DNA of 64,000 bases, from NCBI GenBank assembly GCA_026120185.1, contig JANUWF010002121.1, forward strand, positions 372,001 to 436,000, written 5' to 3'. The notes below the pieces were generated by a model. It was not told where the DNA came from. It saw nothing but the letters and a program-made list of their open reading frames with translations, and made no database searches. The number at the start of each line of letters is the position of its first letter. The stretch's first letter is position 1. This DNA comes from Voacanga thouarsii. Lineage: Eukaryota > Streptophyta > Magnoliopsida > Gentianales > Apocynaceae. Both the position numbers and the translations under genes were made by a program. Below, piece by piece: positions 34,451 to 46,722 of this stretch.

Positions 34451-35948
34451 GTTGGACAGAAGGGCGGAAGTACAAGACAAAAGAATCGTCATTAGCAATT
34501 TGAAATTGGTGCCGGATTTGAAGCAAGAAATAGTTGAAGCTCAACGAAACAACGCCGAGTTTCAAATTTTTAGGGATAAGGAGCTTTAGCAACCGGGGAG
34601 TGAATTCCGTCAAGATGTGGCGGGAATTTTCCATTTTAGAGATCGATTGTGTGTACCCGGAGAGCAACAACTATAGGACAGAATTTTGGAGGAGGCACAC
34701 AAGAGCAAGTACGCCATTCATCCGGGGGAGGTCAAGATGTATCAGGATTTGAAGAGAGCATACTGGTGGCCCGTAATGAAGCGAGATGTGGTCAAGTACG
34801 TCTCGACTTGTCTTACCTGTCAGAAAGTTAAAGCGGAGCATAAGAAGTCTGCAGGACTATTGCAGCCATTGCCAGTGCCGGAATGGAAGTGGGAGGAGGT
34901 GACTATGGACTTTGTCACCAGACTTCCTATGTTGAAGACTCAGAAGGACGCCATATGGGTGGTGGTGGATCGACTGACCAAGTCGGCCTACTTCATCCCA
35001 GTAAATGTAAGGGACTCCATGGAGAAGCTGGCTGAGATATATGTTCGAGAAGTAGTCCGACTTCATGGAGTACCTTCAAGCATAGTGTTAGACCGAGACC
35101 CGAGGTTTACTTCTCGTTTTTTGGGAAAGATCCAGGAAGCAATGGGATCAAATTTGAAATTCAGTACGACGGCGCATCCGCAGACTGATGGGCAGTCAAA
35201 AAGGGTAATCCAGATATTGGAAGATATGTTGAGAGCCTGTGTCCTGGATTTCGAGGATAAGTGGATCGAGTGTGTACCGTATGCTGAACTATTTTATAAC
35301 AACAGCTATCAGGCCTCGATTGGGATGGCACCGTACGAGGCTTTGTATGGGCGCAAGTGTCAGGTACCGCTGTATTGGAGTTGGACGGAAGATGGACATG
35401 TGAGCAAAACCGGAAAGGTCTATGTCCAAGAAATGTTGGATAAAGTGAAACTGATTCGAGAGAGGTTAAAGGTAGCTCAGAGCCGGCAGAAGAGCTATGC
35501 GGACAACCGGAGAAGAGAATTGGAATTTCAAGTCGGGGATTGTGTATTTCTGAAGCTAACACCCAACAGGGGGATTGTAAAGCATCCGAAGGGCGGAAAG
35601 TTGAATCCGAGATATTTGGGGCCGTTTTTTATTAAGGAAAGAATCAAACCAGTAGCTTACCGATTAGACCTGCTGGATGGATTGACGGGTATCCATGATG
35701 TGTTCGATGTTTTGCAGTTGAAGAAGTATAATGCGGATCCAGGTCATGTGTTGAATAAGGAACCGTTAGTGTTGTAACCCAACTTGAGCTACGTGGAAAA
35801 GCCTGTGTGGATATTGGACCGCAGTGTCAAAACTCTCTGGAACAAGCAGATACCGATGGTTAAGATTCTGTGGGAGCACCATGGCACGCAGGATGATATA
35901 TGGGAATCGGAAGAATGGGTGAAGCGGAAGTATCCCGAGCTGAAGTAG
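34451..35948 (+). pseudogene. D integrase with chromodomain (broken)
   Basis: The main piece is 34686-35777. The zinc-binding domain is complete (EEAHKSKYAIHPG with two His, CLTCQKVK with two Cys). The core has TMDFVTRLP (first Asp) and IVLDRDPRF (second Asp), but DGQSKRVIQILED has Lys in place of the catalytic Glu. The GPY/F-like stretch is near 35650, followed by LDGLTGIHDVFDVLQLKKYN. A TAA at 35775 separates the chromodomain, which reads VEKPVWILDRSVKTLWNKQI and ends KRKYPELK at the stop 35946-35948. ATWE is changed to DIWE. Stops also occur at 34587 and 34674. Confidence 0.9.
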
Positions 35949-35980
35949 AGGTATGCTTGAATTTCGGGACGAAATTCTTC

Positions 35981-35994
35981 TAAGGAGGGGAGGA
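35981..35994 (+). other. D polypurine tract
   Basis: TAAGGAGGGGAGGA lies directly before the LTR start TGTGAAACCCC. It gives the 3' LTR boundary. Confidence 0.85.
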
Positions 35995-37935
35995 TGTGAA
36001 ACCCCAGTCAAAACCAACCTTAGAGTAAGGGGGTTGGGATGCATATCATACTTTATTTCATGATTAAATACATTTTCATATGATTTTATGTGCTTTGGAT
36101 TTGAGTTTTATTGTTTTGAAGTCTTGTTGGCGAGTTTTGTGTGAGAGGGGCAAAATGGTAATTTTGCCCGAGGTGAAAATAGGGAGATAGCTTGTGGAAG
36201 GAATAGGAATTAATTTTCTAGTAAAAATAGCAACAACAGTTGTTGTGATTTAGTGGTTAAAGCCTTGGAATTAATTCTTGAGGTCTTGGGTTTGAATTCC
36301 ATCAGAGAAGCTTTAGTTTCATTAAAATTTTATTTTTGCTTATGGAGGATTAGTTTCGGCCTTAAGGGCCTAGAGTAAGGTGGTGATAATGACCTAGGAG
36401 AGATGTTAGGAGAATTCTCATTTCACTCCTTTGCGCTACTCGAAATTCTTAAAGGGAATTCATTCTCCCTTGATCTTTAGTTTTTCTTAATTTTCAACTC
36501 CTTAGTTTGATCAAGGTGTTCTATCCTTTTTCTTTCCAGAAAATTCAGTAAAGTGCTGAGGTCTTTTAGGATCAAAATGTCCTAGTAAAAGTCTTCTCAT
36601 GGTCTGGAAAATGTGGATGAATTGTGGGAAATTCCAAGAGGAAAATCCCTCTAGTAAGTTTGCTGAAATTTCACTCTATAGCTAGTTCACATTGCTTCTT
36701 GGAATGAGCTGAAATTTTCCAGCTTATGTACCTGCAAAATGTCAAACTTCTTAGCTAACATTCCCTTCCAAATGCTGCCAGAAAAATGTCCTTAAGATTA
36801 GCTTGAAACATGAATTATTTCTGCCATTTTCGGATTGCTCAAGAGCTGTGCAAAACCAGTGAAAATTCTGGGCAAGATCGCTACTTTGAGAGTCCAGAAT
36901 CAAGCTGTTTTCTTCCAGATTTTGTGTAGTACCTTAGCCATGTTTTTTTTCCATGAAGAAGGCTGGAAAACAGCCTTGAATAACCCTAAAACCCCCCTTC
37001 CAGCTCGCTACAAATTGGCTAGAAGTGGCAGCCGAAACTCTGCACAGAAATTCCTGTGCAGCGAAATTTGTGTGCAGGAAAATTTTCTAGCTTGTTTCCT
37101 ATTTCTCCTCTAGCCGAAAACACCAACCTACTTCTGTCAAAACCTCCCTTAAACCTCCATTAGCAGAGCTCCATTGTTTCCCTCAATCTTCTGGACGAAA
37201 GGCAGCAATGGCTGTCCGAAAATCTCTCCAACAAATCCCTGCAATTTAGCTTGATTGGTTTCCAAAATTTCAGCTATCTTGTTTAGCAACTTTCCATAAA
37301 ATCTTACACCATTGACCAGACATCTTCTTCACCATTGTGCACCTTAGTTTTGGCCATCATAAGCCTCATTGAACCAGCTTTAATTCCTCATAAAAAATGC
37401 ACATTCAGTCGGCCATAGGAGACTTCAAAGCTGTCCAAATAATAAAAATATTCTTAGAATATTTAGTTTCCAAATTCTCTTCCTAAATATATTCTTCAAG
37501 GATTGTAACAACTAACCTTTCCTTTCTCTTACAAATCAGAGAAACAACTCTCTAAACCCTATAGAATTTCGGCAGCCCTAATTCCACAGAAATTCGGCAG
37601 CTGCTCCCAACCTCTCTCTCTCGATTTTCTTTAGCCACCAAGAACACACACACTACACCAGGAACACCTACTACCTTCTTTCACCTAATACACCTTCAAA
37701 CCACTTCAAACCCTCACGAAAATCTCCAGATTTGATCTACTCTTTGCTGTGAATCCATCAACACCATTATTAACATCAAACAACACAAATCATCTTGCTA
37801 CTTTGGATCAAAACTAGAAATTTTTGTGAAGGTCAAGAACATCTTTAAGGTAAATTTACTCTATCAACTTCATCTTCTTCAAACTTGATCTCCAATGAGA
37901 ACTTATGTGAATGAACATACTAATGATCTCTTCTT

Positions 37936-37993
37936 CTTCTCTCTATCTCTCTCTCTCTCTCTCTCTCTCACTCTCTCTCTCTGTCTCTCTCTC
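37936..37993. repeat. Interrupted (CT)n tract in the D 3' LTR
   Basis: CT units with a few interruptions lie at the same relative position as 25748-25812 of the solo LTR. Confidence 0.9.
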
Positions 37994-39223
37994 ATGGCCC
38001 GAAATTCCCTCTCTTGGCTGAATGGTCTCTTTTTCCATGACCATGCTTTGGCCACCTCTCTTGGACAAGATTAGCCATCTAGGAGTTGAGATCTACTCTA
38101 AACTCTTTCAAAGCATTCATCAACCAAGTAAGTACCTTCAATCCTTCTTTTAAACTCTAGAATCATGTCTCTAGGATGATGTTGTTAAAAGGTGGATGGT
38201 GGTAGGATTTGAGTATATATTTATTGTTGAGATTGAAGCATGAGCAATTGTATGATTGTGAAGAAGATGGGATTTATGCATGAAAGGTTTATCTTGGTTG
38301 ATTGTATGTTGATTTGAGGTTTGATGCATATCATAGGTAGTGTTTGTGATAAAGTATGCTAGAGATTATGCCACCGTTGGTGAATAGGATTTTTATTCAT
38401 ATGGGATTGTTTAAGCCATGTTCATATTTATGCTAGTAGAGGTTAAAGCATGTCTTAATAAATTTAGATCTATGCCTAGATGCAAGATTTGGTTGATTTG
38501 ATGAATTGAAGGATTGTGCATGTTCTTGATTGAGGTTGGCCATAGAAATTGACCATGATCTAATTGTCCCTAAAGTAATTTTCACTCCATGAATAAAATA
38601 CTCAATAAAATAATTTCCTAGTATTTTCGAAAACCCTAGGAAGGGTAGATTTGGATTCTTATATTCATAAAGGATATTTTAGCCACATAAATAATAATTT
38701 TTCTAGAAAGTAAAATAAATAAATATTATTTAAAATAAAGAAATCAATTAAAGCCTTTATGAAAATGATTTATGCTTAGTAAAATATTTACTAAATCAAA
38801 ACCCTTAAGGATTTACTTATTATTTTCCAAGAAAGGCTTATTCAATTTAATCTCAACTAGTTTTAGCTATCAATTATTTTCTAACAACTAAACTATCATT
38901 AAATCACTATTTTACCTAGTACCACCTATGACTCTTGATCAAATAAACTCTAGATTTTTCTTAACAAGATGTAAACTTTCAAGTTATTAGAATTTATTTC
39001 CCAAACCATTAATTATTTTAAATAACAAATTAAACATAGCTTATAAACCTATTTAATTAGTGTCTTGCCCTAAAGCTTGGGACACTAGGATCACGGTAGT
39101 AGTGAATTAAGTTAATTTAAAATTGAGGAAGTGGATTGTAGCTTGAATCTGATTAAGATTTGTATTTTCCCATGTGGGGTTAGGCCAGCTGTTCGAGACC
39201 TTGTTGTTGTGAGCAAGAATCAG

Positions 39224-40018
39224 GTAAGCTCCTGCATAAAACCTATCGATGTGAAATGTTCTTTTTCTTATGGCAAGCTAAATATGGAGTGTATGGGCAC
39301 TCGTTTATTTGAAGGCAATTGAGGGTTGAATTTGTTCTTATTTCCAACACTTAAATTATTTAAAAGTTACGGAGCAGATTTTCCAAACTTAAAACTCTTT
39401 CTAAAACTGATTTCTCCCAAAACTTTGGAAACCCTCAAATTACTATTTTCATGAAGAGCAATGCTTTGTTCATTTTATCCCAAGTGGGAAACGTCGTTGA
39501 GTACTCAATAAGGGTGGACTACTAGGACTAGTCTTTGAAGGGTTAGGGTAAGTCTCTCAGCAGGTGGCCACCTCTGAGGGGTGAGTCCTTCCCGGATAAG
39601 ATATCAGTCTAGTGAGTCATGCCGGTCCGAGCTAGTAGTTTGTTTTCAGTCAAGTGACTGTGTTTTACCGGAATGGACACCCGGTTGTTGTTTTGGTATA
39701 GAGAAGGAGGAGTATCTTGCCCAGTAGGCCGATCACCTATTTTTATCAGTCTGCACAAAGTGTCGGTATTCTGACCGGTTATGGGGCCCAACGTGTGGTA
39801 ACCCATATCCCTTTCTTTCGAGTGGTTGATTTTATTAATTAAGCAGGGCTGGAAAAGCCAAAACGCCACTATTGCTTTTGACTTATGTTTATTGCTTTCC
39901 AATGTTTCTCTTGTAAAGGTTTCACACTTTGCATCCACGAATTGGTTTCACTAAACACCCAACGCACACATGAACTTACTGAGATTTCTATCTCATCACC
40001 TTTTTATCATGATTTCAG
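39224..40018 (+). other. Putative LTR intron 2 in the D 3' LTR
   Basis: GTAAGCTCC at the left end and TTTCAG at the right end match the sites of the solo LTR, E and F. Splicing is inferred. Confidence 0.45.
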
Positions 40019-40309
40019 GATGATCCTGCTGTGGAGTTGAGTGGCTAGTAATATCTGCTTTGGAAGAGATGGTGTCTTTTGATTTTATGTATTGCTTTGG
40101 GGAGACGAGAGTGGATGATTTTATTTATGGTTTTTGTTTTGGAATTTCATGGATTTACTCTTGGAGTATTTTGGGTTGTAATAAAATTTTAAGTTAAGTA
40201 TTATTTTATTTCAGCAATTTTATTTGAGTGACCTAGTTATAAATTCCCCTTGTCCTTTGGACGGGGCAACATCCCCGACCCTGGCGGGCCTAGGTATCGG
40301 GGTGTTACA

Positions 40310-40867
40310 GTTTAGAACACATCCTGCCTTTTCTCAGCTACCCACCGGGGAATACTCAGCGCGAAAGGCTTCGGTAAAGTTTTCACATGTCCATTCCTGC
40401 TCTTCTCTCTCCCAATCACTCTGTACCCATTGCCACCATGCTCGCGACCGTCCCCTCAGTCGAAAAGCAGTAAACTTCACCATCCTCTCTTCCGCATATT
40501 GCAAAGTAGCAAAAATGTCCTCCATCTGTTTGATCCACTGTTCTGCCTTCTCATCCTGCTCCACCTCCCCCTGAAATGTGGGAGGTCAGAATTTCGAAAA
40601 ATGCTCCAGGGCCTCATTTTCTACCCACGGTGATCTATTGGCCACCTTGTCCACTCTCTCTGTCAATTTGTGAAAGATCGAAGCCATCTTGTCAAAAGCC
40701 TGACACATAGTCACATTCCAAGGTCGCTCTGAAGCTTCCTCTAGCTTCGGTTGCAAGTGTTCCTCCACATCAGGTGTGGAACGATGCATCCGCTCAAATT
40801 TCGGAGTTGAAGACCCACTTTCCTAAACAGTTCTGCTATGAATGATTGTCCTGCATCTTAGTGCCAT
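40310..40867 (-). pseudogene. E internal 1: gag, N-terminal half
   Basis: ATG is at 40867-40865 (MALRCRTIIHS) and TAG at codon 15 (40825-40823). After it the frame continues through 40586-40789 (MHRSTPDVEEHLQPKLEEAS) and 40334-40564 (EQDEKAEQWIKQMEDIFATL and FRLRGRSRAWWQ), the usual gag core start. The rest of gag was removed with the deletion on the far side of D. D had inserted between this part and the next gag codons (equivalent to about 49497 of internal 2). Confidence 0.85.
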
Positions 40868-41183
40868 CTTTGATCACATTCACTCAAAGTCAGATAGTTA
40901 CCATGGGGAAAAGTATGCTCAGGTGCATGATCAGTTAATAATGATATCTACTTATTTCAAAAGAAAATTTGATGATATTATGTAGGGAAAAACCAATTAT
41001 TAAATAAAACTCATGCTTTTCATAAGAAATCATACTTTCATAAAGAAGGGGTTATCACATGCGATACCCTTTTATTCAATAAAATAATCGAACCTTACAA
41101 ACAACATAGTTCTTCAAAAAGAATCAATGAACAAAAGAATGTAAATCCAAAAAGAGAGAGAAAATGCTGCTAGTCTTCTATAC
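40868..41183 (-). other. Spacer between ORF0 and gag, E internal 1
   Basis: About 316 bp, AT-rich, with no reading frame of note. It is very similar to 50060-50360 in internal 2. Confidence 0.6.
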
Positions 41184-42023
41184 TCTACTCGCTGCTAAAC
41201 TCAGCAGAGGCTGGTTCCACGAGCCACCCCACGGAGCTATCGGGTTTCCCCACATAATCCCTCGCAAAAACAATCGAATCCGCACTCCTACTTAGCTGAC
41301 TTAAATCAACCTCATTGCCCTTTTTGGCTCTCATAGTGGTCTCATTGAACTCATCCAAAGCTAACTTAATAGCTTCTTGTTCTCCGAGTCATACAAGTCA
41401 AACAATCCCTCTCTCAGCTTAGCATCTACCCCCAGCCCATATCGAAGTCCGCTCCTCTTAGGACTCTCTTCTAACTTCCCTTTTCCCTTATCCTCCATCC
41501 CTAAAGCAGGCTGCCTAAGTTCCCTCACTTCCGGGATAACTACTTCCCTCAGCCTATGTCCCTCATCACTAAACTCCCTAAGGTCATAGTAAGTAGAAGT
41601 CCTATCAAACTCACCTATCTATGGGGTCCGGGGAGCCTCCCTCGCAACCTCATCCTCCTCCTCTATCCCATCCATCTCTCCCTCACTCTTATTATCACCC
41701 TCATTCCCAAGCTCATCTGCCTCTCCTTCACTCAGCTTCGCCATCTCCTCATCTTCCTCACCCTCACTAACAAGCTCACCTACCCCACCCTCATCATCCC
41801 CATCATACTCACCTACACCCCCATCAACCTCTATCTTGACCTCAACAACCAGGTCATCTAGTAATGGTGGCTAATGCTACATCTCGTCCTCACTCAAAAA
41901 CCATCCTCCCTCAGGCTCTGTCGCTGAATTAGACGAGGGTGGATCTGCTACATATAGTGGGGCAGGTGGATTCCCGCTACCAGTTGGCCAGTCTCTGACA
42001 GCTGATGCCACTCTCTTGACCAT
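41184..42023 (-). pseudogene. E internal 1: ORF0 (broken)
   Basis: ATG is at 42023-42021 and begins with Met-Val-Lys as in the intact copy. Stops arise near 41870 (codons TAG and TAG in the SEDE/HDAP region), and small deletions lie near 41200 and 41370-41400. Positions of the start, the acidic middle and the end with the GWLVEP block match 50361-51236. It is a decayed copy of the same gene. Confidence 0.8.
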
Positions 42024-42108
42024 CCTATAAACAAAACGCACAGATTAGAACTAGATCAAAGCACATAAGGAATAAAAATCCAACAAGTTAAATAATTGCC
42101 AAAACCTA

Positions 42109-42121
42109 GTCTCTGATACCA
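42109..42121 (-). other. E internal 1 primer binding site
   Basis: The minus strand reads TGGTATCAGAGAC, two bases from LTR2. It is complementary to the initiator Met tRNA 3' end. Confidence 0.88.
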
Positions 42122-42123
42122 CT

Positions 42124-45100
42124 TGAAACACCCCCTACTATGTACCCTAAAAGGGCGGGGATGTCACCCCGTCCCGAGAACAAGGGGTCTTTAAAACGAG
42201 GTACATGATATAAAGACAACCCAAACACATCAAACATAGATAATTAAAATGGAATTCTTATTATATCAGGCTCAAACGGGATCAAAACTAAATAAAAGAA
42301 AACATCGGTTCCAGAAGCATAAATCAACAATTGTCTCTCAAAACATAATGAAAATAACAAAAACTCCAACTGTCACATATCCCGCCTGCTTAGCAGTATC
42401 AATCTGCTACTAACATGATATGAAACAGTGTGAGATTAACATCTCAGCAAGCCCTGTGTGTGCACATGGTATTTTGAACAGTTCGTGAATTTGTATAGCT
42501 GAAAACATTTACAGAAATATTTGGAAAGTCATAAATAATTTCTCTTTGCAAGGAGTGGAGTTTCCTCACTGTCGCACTTTGCACAAAATAAATCATCCAC
42601 TCGAATAAACAGTCATAGTGCCACACTTTGAGCCCCATGATAAGAAAACAGTCAAGGTACCACACTTTGTGCACATTGACAGGATCAGATTATCATACTT
42701 TGGGCATTCTGATCAAAGGTAGTTGTACGGCCCAGCAGGTGAGAAACTCCACCATCTCTACACCCAACAAAACCGTCTGGGTGTCCATGCCAGGAAAACA
42801 ATACCTTACCAGGTACAAATGCAAGCTTGGACCGGCCTGACCAACCAATACTATCGCCTTTTCAAACAGAGCTTATCTTCTGGAGGTGGCTGCCTGCTAG
42901 AAGATTCACTCAGGCCCTCCAAGACTAGTATTGTTAGTCTACCCCGATTGAGTACTCAACGAACATATCCGTTAATTCCATACTCATAATAATTACATAC
43001 CTTGACATTGTAAAACGTGGTTTTCTTTAAAAATAGTTTCCTAAAATGTTTAACAGAAAGAATAGTTCTTGATAAAGGTATTAATTTGACAAAACCATTT
43101 AATGAATACACATCCTGTTTACAACCCAAATAATCATAGATCAATAATAGCTTTACAACATTTGACTTGCCATCACAAGCATTTAACAAAAAGAGTTTAT
43201 GCAAGGACTTACTTGATATACCTCAGATAAATAAGATAAAAATCAACTGCTTGCTTCCTTCAAATAACCACCCGATCTAGAATCACATAATATCATGATC
43301 AGGGTCTCAATCAACTCAAGCATGCATTTAAATTCATTTATTCCTATAACAACTTATGATCCATTATCTAACTTCAAATAAATCATCCCTTCCTCAAAGT
43401 ACATACACCAAGACCATATATCAGTCAAATATATTAACAATATATCAAAAAAGTCTTGACTTAACCATCACAATTCACATCCATCATTATCACACCCAAC
43501 GTAGCATCACTATCTATTGAACATGCTTGTTACAATACATATCTCAAAATATTCATCTATCCCAACTAAACACATTCATCATGCTATCATACTTCCATGG
43601 ACATCATCAATCACATTAAACCTTAGCTTCGACCTCATGGGTAAGAATTCCTTTACCTTATAACCACCGGATTAACAAGATCTTGATGCTGCAATGGTGA
43701 TCGTCCCGAGTTCGTTTGAGAAAAAGATAAAAGCTGCCTTCTTTACTCCTCTTGATCGAAAATTAATAAAGAAAGGTGAGATCAGCACTTATATGGCGTG
43801 GTTCAAGAGAAGAAAAAGAGAAGAATCAATGGAAGAAAGGAATCGAGAGATTGAGAGGATTTTTGCTTACCTTTGGGTGTGTTTGATTTTTGCTAGGGAT
43901 TGCTCTTGTGTTTTTTAGAAATTTGCAGTTGAGAGTTTGCTGGAATTTTCATGCAGCAAAGAGGGAGTGGATAGCTAACTTGGTTTAGGGTTTGGAGAGT
44001 TTGACCTAGGGTTGGAAGTTGATGTTTTGAAGGTCTCCTAACAGCTCTAAACTTCCTTGGCAGCAAGGCCGAAAATCTGGCAGCTTGCTATACCTGATTG
44101 CTGGCCGAAATTCAGAGAGGTTAAGGGGAGAAAAATTATCTGGGATTGCTCTCCTAGGCTGGCCGAAATAGTGCAAAGTATAGGGCTGTGCGTGTTCAAA
44201 TTTTTTTCCAAAACTAGAAGAAGTTTGAGTAGGTTTTGTCACCCAAACATTATGTGCAAGAAGAGTGTGTGTGCTGTACGAAAATTACTGAACAAAAGAG
44301 AGAAAATTCTGGGCTGTTTTGGTTGTTGTTCTACCCAAAAATCAGAGAGGAAAAGTGAGAGTTTTAGGTGCTGTAAATTGGCTTAATCAACAAGGTGTTT
44401 TGGTATGTCTTGGAGTGCAAAATTTCGTGCAGAATAATGTGTGCAAAGCTGACCAAAATTCTATGCACAAGCTGCCCGAAATTCTGAAAACTGAAGGGGA
44501 TAAAAATCTGATTTGTGTAGCTAAAGCAATCTGAATTGGTGAGAGGTGTTTTTAGGTTATTTAATCTAGGTTTAGAAGAGTTTGGATGCCCTTAGGAGTG
44601 CAGGATTTTCGTGCATCTTGTTCATGCACAAGGCTGACCGAAAATTTGCAAGATATGAGGAACAAAATCTAATTTGTTTAGGATTAGAATAAAACCTAAT
44701 TTGCAAGAAGATTTAAGGTAAGATTCCTTAGTCTTGGAAGAATTTGTGTTGAGCTAGGGGAGCTCCAAGGGTGGCGGCACAAAGCTGGAAAAATTTCCAG
44801 ATTTTCAATTAGAGTTCTAAGTTTAAAATCAACAAGATATTTTACAAGGAAACTAACAAATTAATTCAAGATAACAAATATAAAATCTGATTAGATAAAG
44901 ACACTTTGGAATTTAATTATTCTAGAAAAGATTTTTCAAAATTAAAGAAGATATAAGCTGAAATAAAATTTAGTCTGTATCCTTATAAAAAATCCTTGAA
45001 TTTAGGAGATAAATACGGAGACTTATCCCCTAAGAAGGTGGCGCTGATATTCACAAGGATAGCTAGGGTTTTTAGGCCAAGGAATGAAGAAACCTAGAAA

Positions 45101-45459
45101 ATGAATTCAAAAAGAAAGCTAAAATTCACAAGATGTAAGATTCGAACTCGGATCACCAAGGGATAATCACCAAACCTAACCGCTATTCCAAATCAACTCC
45201 GATGTTAATATATCTCTAAGAAATTCTTTTCGCCTTAGTTCTTATCCCTCCATTTCCTCTAATAAATTTTACCCAAAACAATTTCCAATTAATACAACAA
45301 CACAATTATTTCCCTCAAATAAATTAATGCAAGAGCACCCTTGAAAATCACATGCATCCATGCAAGCATAATTTTAAAATATCACATGAAATGTAAATTT
45401 CCATGCAATGCATGACTTTTTCCCCATAGGTCAAAGGTAGTTTTGAGCGGGGTATTACA
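42124..45459 (-). repeat. E LTR2 (shared middle LTR)
   Basis: The LTR is 3336 bp. Its terminus is TGAAACACC, one change from TGTAACACC. Donor 1 CAAAG|GTAAGC is at 43870, acceptor 1 at 43278-43277, donor 2 at 43212 and acceptor 2 at 42408-42407. About 43225-43860 is nearly identical to LTR3 (about 11 differences), while the flanks differ by roughly 7-8 percent. A near-perfect TCTTCTGG/CTAGAAGA hairpin is at 42876-42904 and the CGGGG/CCCCG terminal hairpin at 42156-42171. Confidence 0.9.
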
Positions 45460-46720
45460 TCCCCTCCCCCTTAAAAGAATTTCGTCCCGAAATTCAGATT
45501 TTATACCCCTAGAGCAAATTCAGATACTTCTGTCTTAACTATTCTTCAGTTTCCCACACCGCTTCCTGCACTCCATGATGATCCCAAAGTATTTTTACCA
45601 TCGGTATCTACTTGTTCCGAAGAGTCTTGACACTCTGCTCCAAAATCTTGTCTGGTTTTTCCACATAACTCAGATTCGAATGCAATTCCAAAGGTTCCTC
45701 TATAAGTACATGGCTTGGATTAGGGTTGTACTTTTTTAGCTGAGGCACATGGAAAACATCATGTATCCTGGTTAGTCCATCAAGTAAATCTAATCTATAG
45801 GCGACCAGCCCAACCTTTTCCATTATCGAAAACGGTCCCAAATACTTAGGACTCTACTTCTCCCCCTTCAGCTGCCTTAGTATTCCTCTACTAGGAGTCC
45901 GCTTCAAGAACACGCAATCACCAACTTGGAACTCCAGTTCCCTCCTCCTTTTATCTGCGTAACTCTTTTGTCGGCTTTGTGCTGCCCTCAGTGTTTCTCT
46001 GATGACCCTAACCTTATCCATTATTTCTTGAATACATACCTCACCGGTCTTTCTAATGTGCCCTTCTTCTGTCCATCCCAAGTATATCGGTACTTGACAT
46101 TTCCGCCCATATAATGCTTCGTACGGCGCCATCCCAATCGATGCCTGATAACTGTTGTTATATGCCAATTTTGCATGCGGTAAACACTCAATCCACTTGT
46201 CTCCAAAGTGCAAAATACACACCCGAAGCATATCCTCCAATATCTGAATGACTCTTTCGGATTGACAGTCGGTCTACAGATGAGCAGAGGTGCTGTACTT
46301 CAACGTAATACCCAAAGACTCCTGAAACTTATTCTAGAATCTCGAAGTGAACCTAGGATCCCTATCTGATACAATGCTTGACGGTACACCATGCAATCTT
46401 ACAATTTCCTGGGTATAAGTTTGAGCTAACTTTTCCATCCAGTCCCTTACGTTCACCGCTATAGAATGCGTTGTCTTGGTCAGTCTGTCGACTACCACCC
46501 CAACTGCATCCTTGTGCGACTCGGTCATCGGAAGGCCAGTCACAAAATCCATAGTAACCTCTTCCCATTTCTACTCGGGAATCGGTAACGGTTGTAATAG
46601 ACCTGTAGACTTCTTGTGCTCCACCTTAACTTTCTGGCATATCAGGCACGTTGACACATACTGAACCACATCTCTTTTCATTCCAGCCAACTAATATTTC
46701 TTCTTCAAGTCAGGATACAT
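45460..46720 (-). pseudogene. E internal 2: integrase and chromodomain (broken)
   Basis: The chromodomain start is in 45608-45841 (NLSYVEKPDKILEQSVKTL), after the stretch VGLVAYRLDLLDGLTRIHDV. 45854-46240 carries MLRVCILHFGDKWIECLPHA to the basic C-terminal segment. The core 46334-46552 has [12 protein letters not shown] (first Asp) and [13 protein letters not shown] (second Asp). DCQSERV near 46260 keeps the Glu but lies behind stops. The zinc-binding domain is at 46600-46720. A frame change and at least three stops prevent a full product. Confidence 0.88.
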
Positions 46721-46722
46721 CT

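Larger units (their letters stand above)
30961..40309 (+). mobile_element. D: 5'-truncated chromovirus of family D
   Basis: The element reads on the plus strand: ORF0 tail, gag, protease, RT, RNase H, integrase, chromodomain, polypurine tract, 3' LTR. The 5' LTR, primer site and most of ORF0 are deleted, together with about 0.7 kb of the host E body. The right edge is clean (GGTGTTACA followed by E gag sequence gtttagaa). gag-pol lies essentially in one frame from 31386 to 35948, except for 32240-32690, and is broken by about six stops. Confidence 0.9.
35995..40309 (+). repeat. D 3' LTR
   Basis: The LTR is 4315 bp, TGTGAAACCCC...GGTGTTACA. It aligns over its whole length with the D solo LTR at 23843-28192 but is strongly diverged. 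Splice-like sites are donor 1 TTTAAG|GTAAAT (37850), donor 2 ATCAG|GTAAGCTCC (39224) and acceptor 2 ATGATTTCAG|GATG (40017-40018), giving a 795-nt putative intron 2. The terminal hairpin CGGGG/CCCCG is at 40262-40277. Confidence 0.9.

Noticed and set aside
42124..45459. Two independent E elements sitting side by side
   Set aside because: Only three LTRs and one outer pair of target duplications are present. Adjacent independent insertions would leave a fourth LTR and a second duplication.
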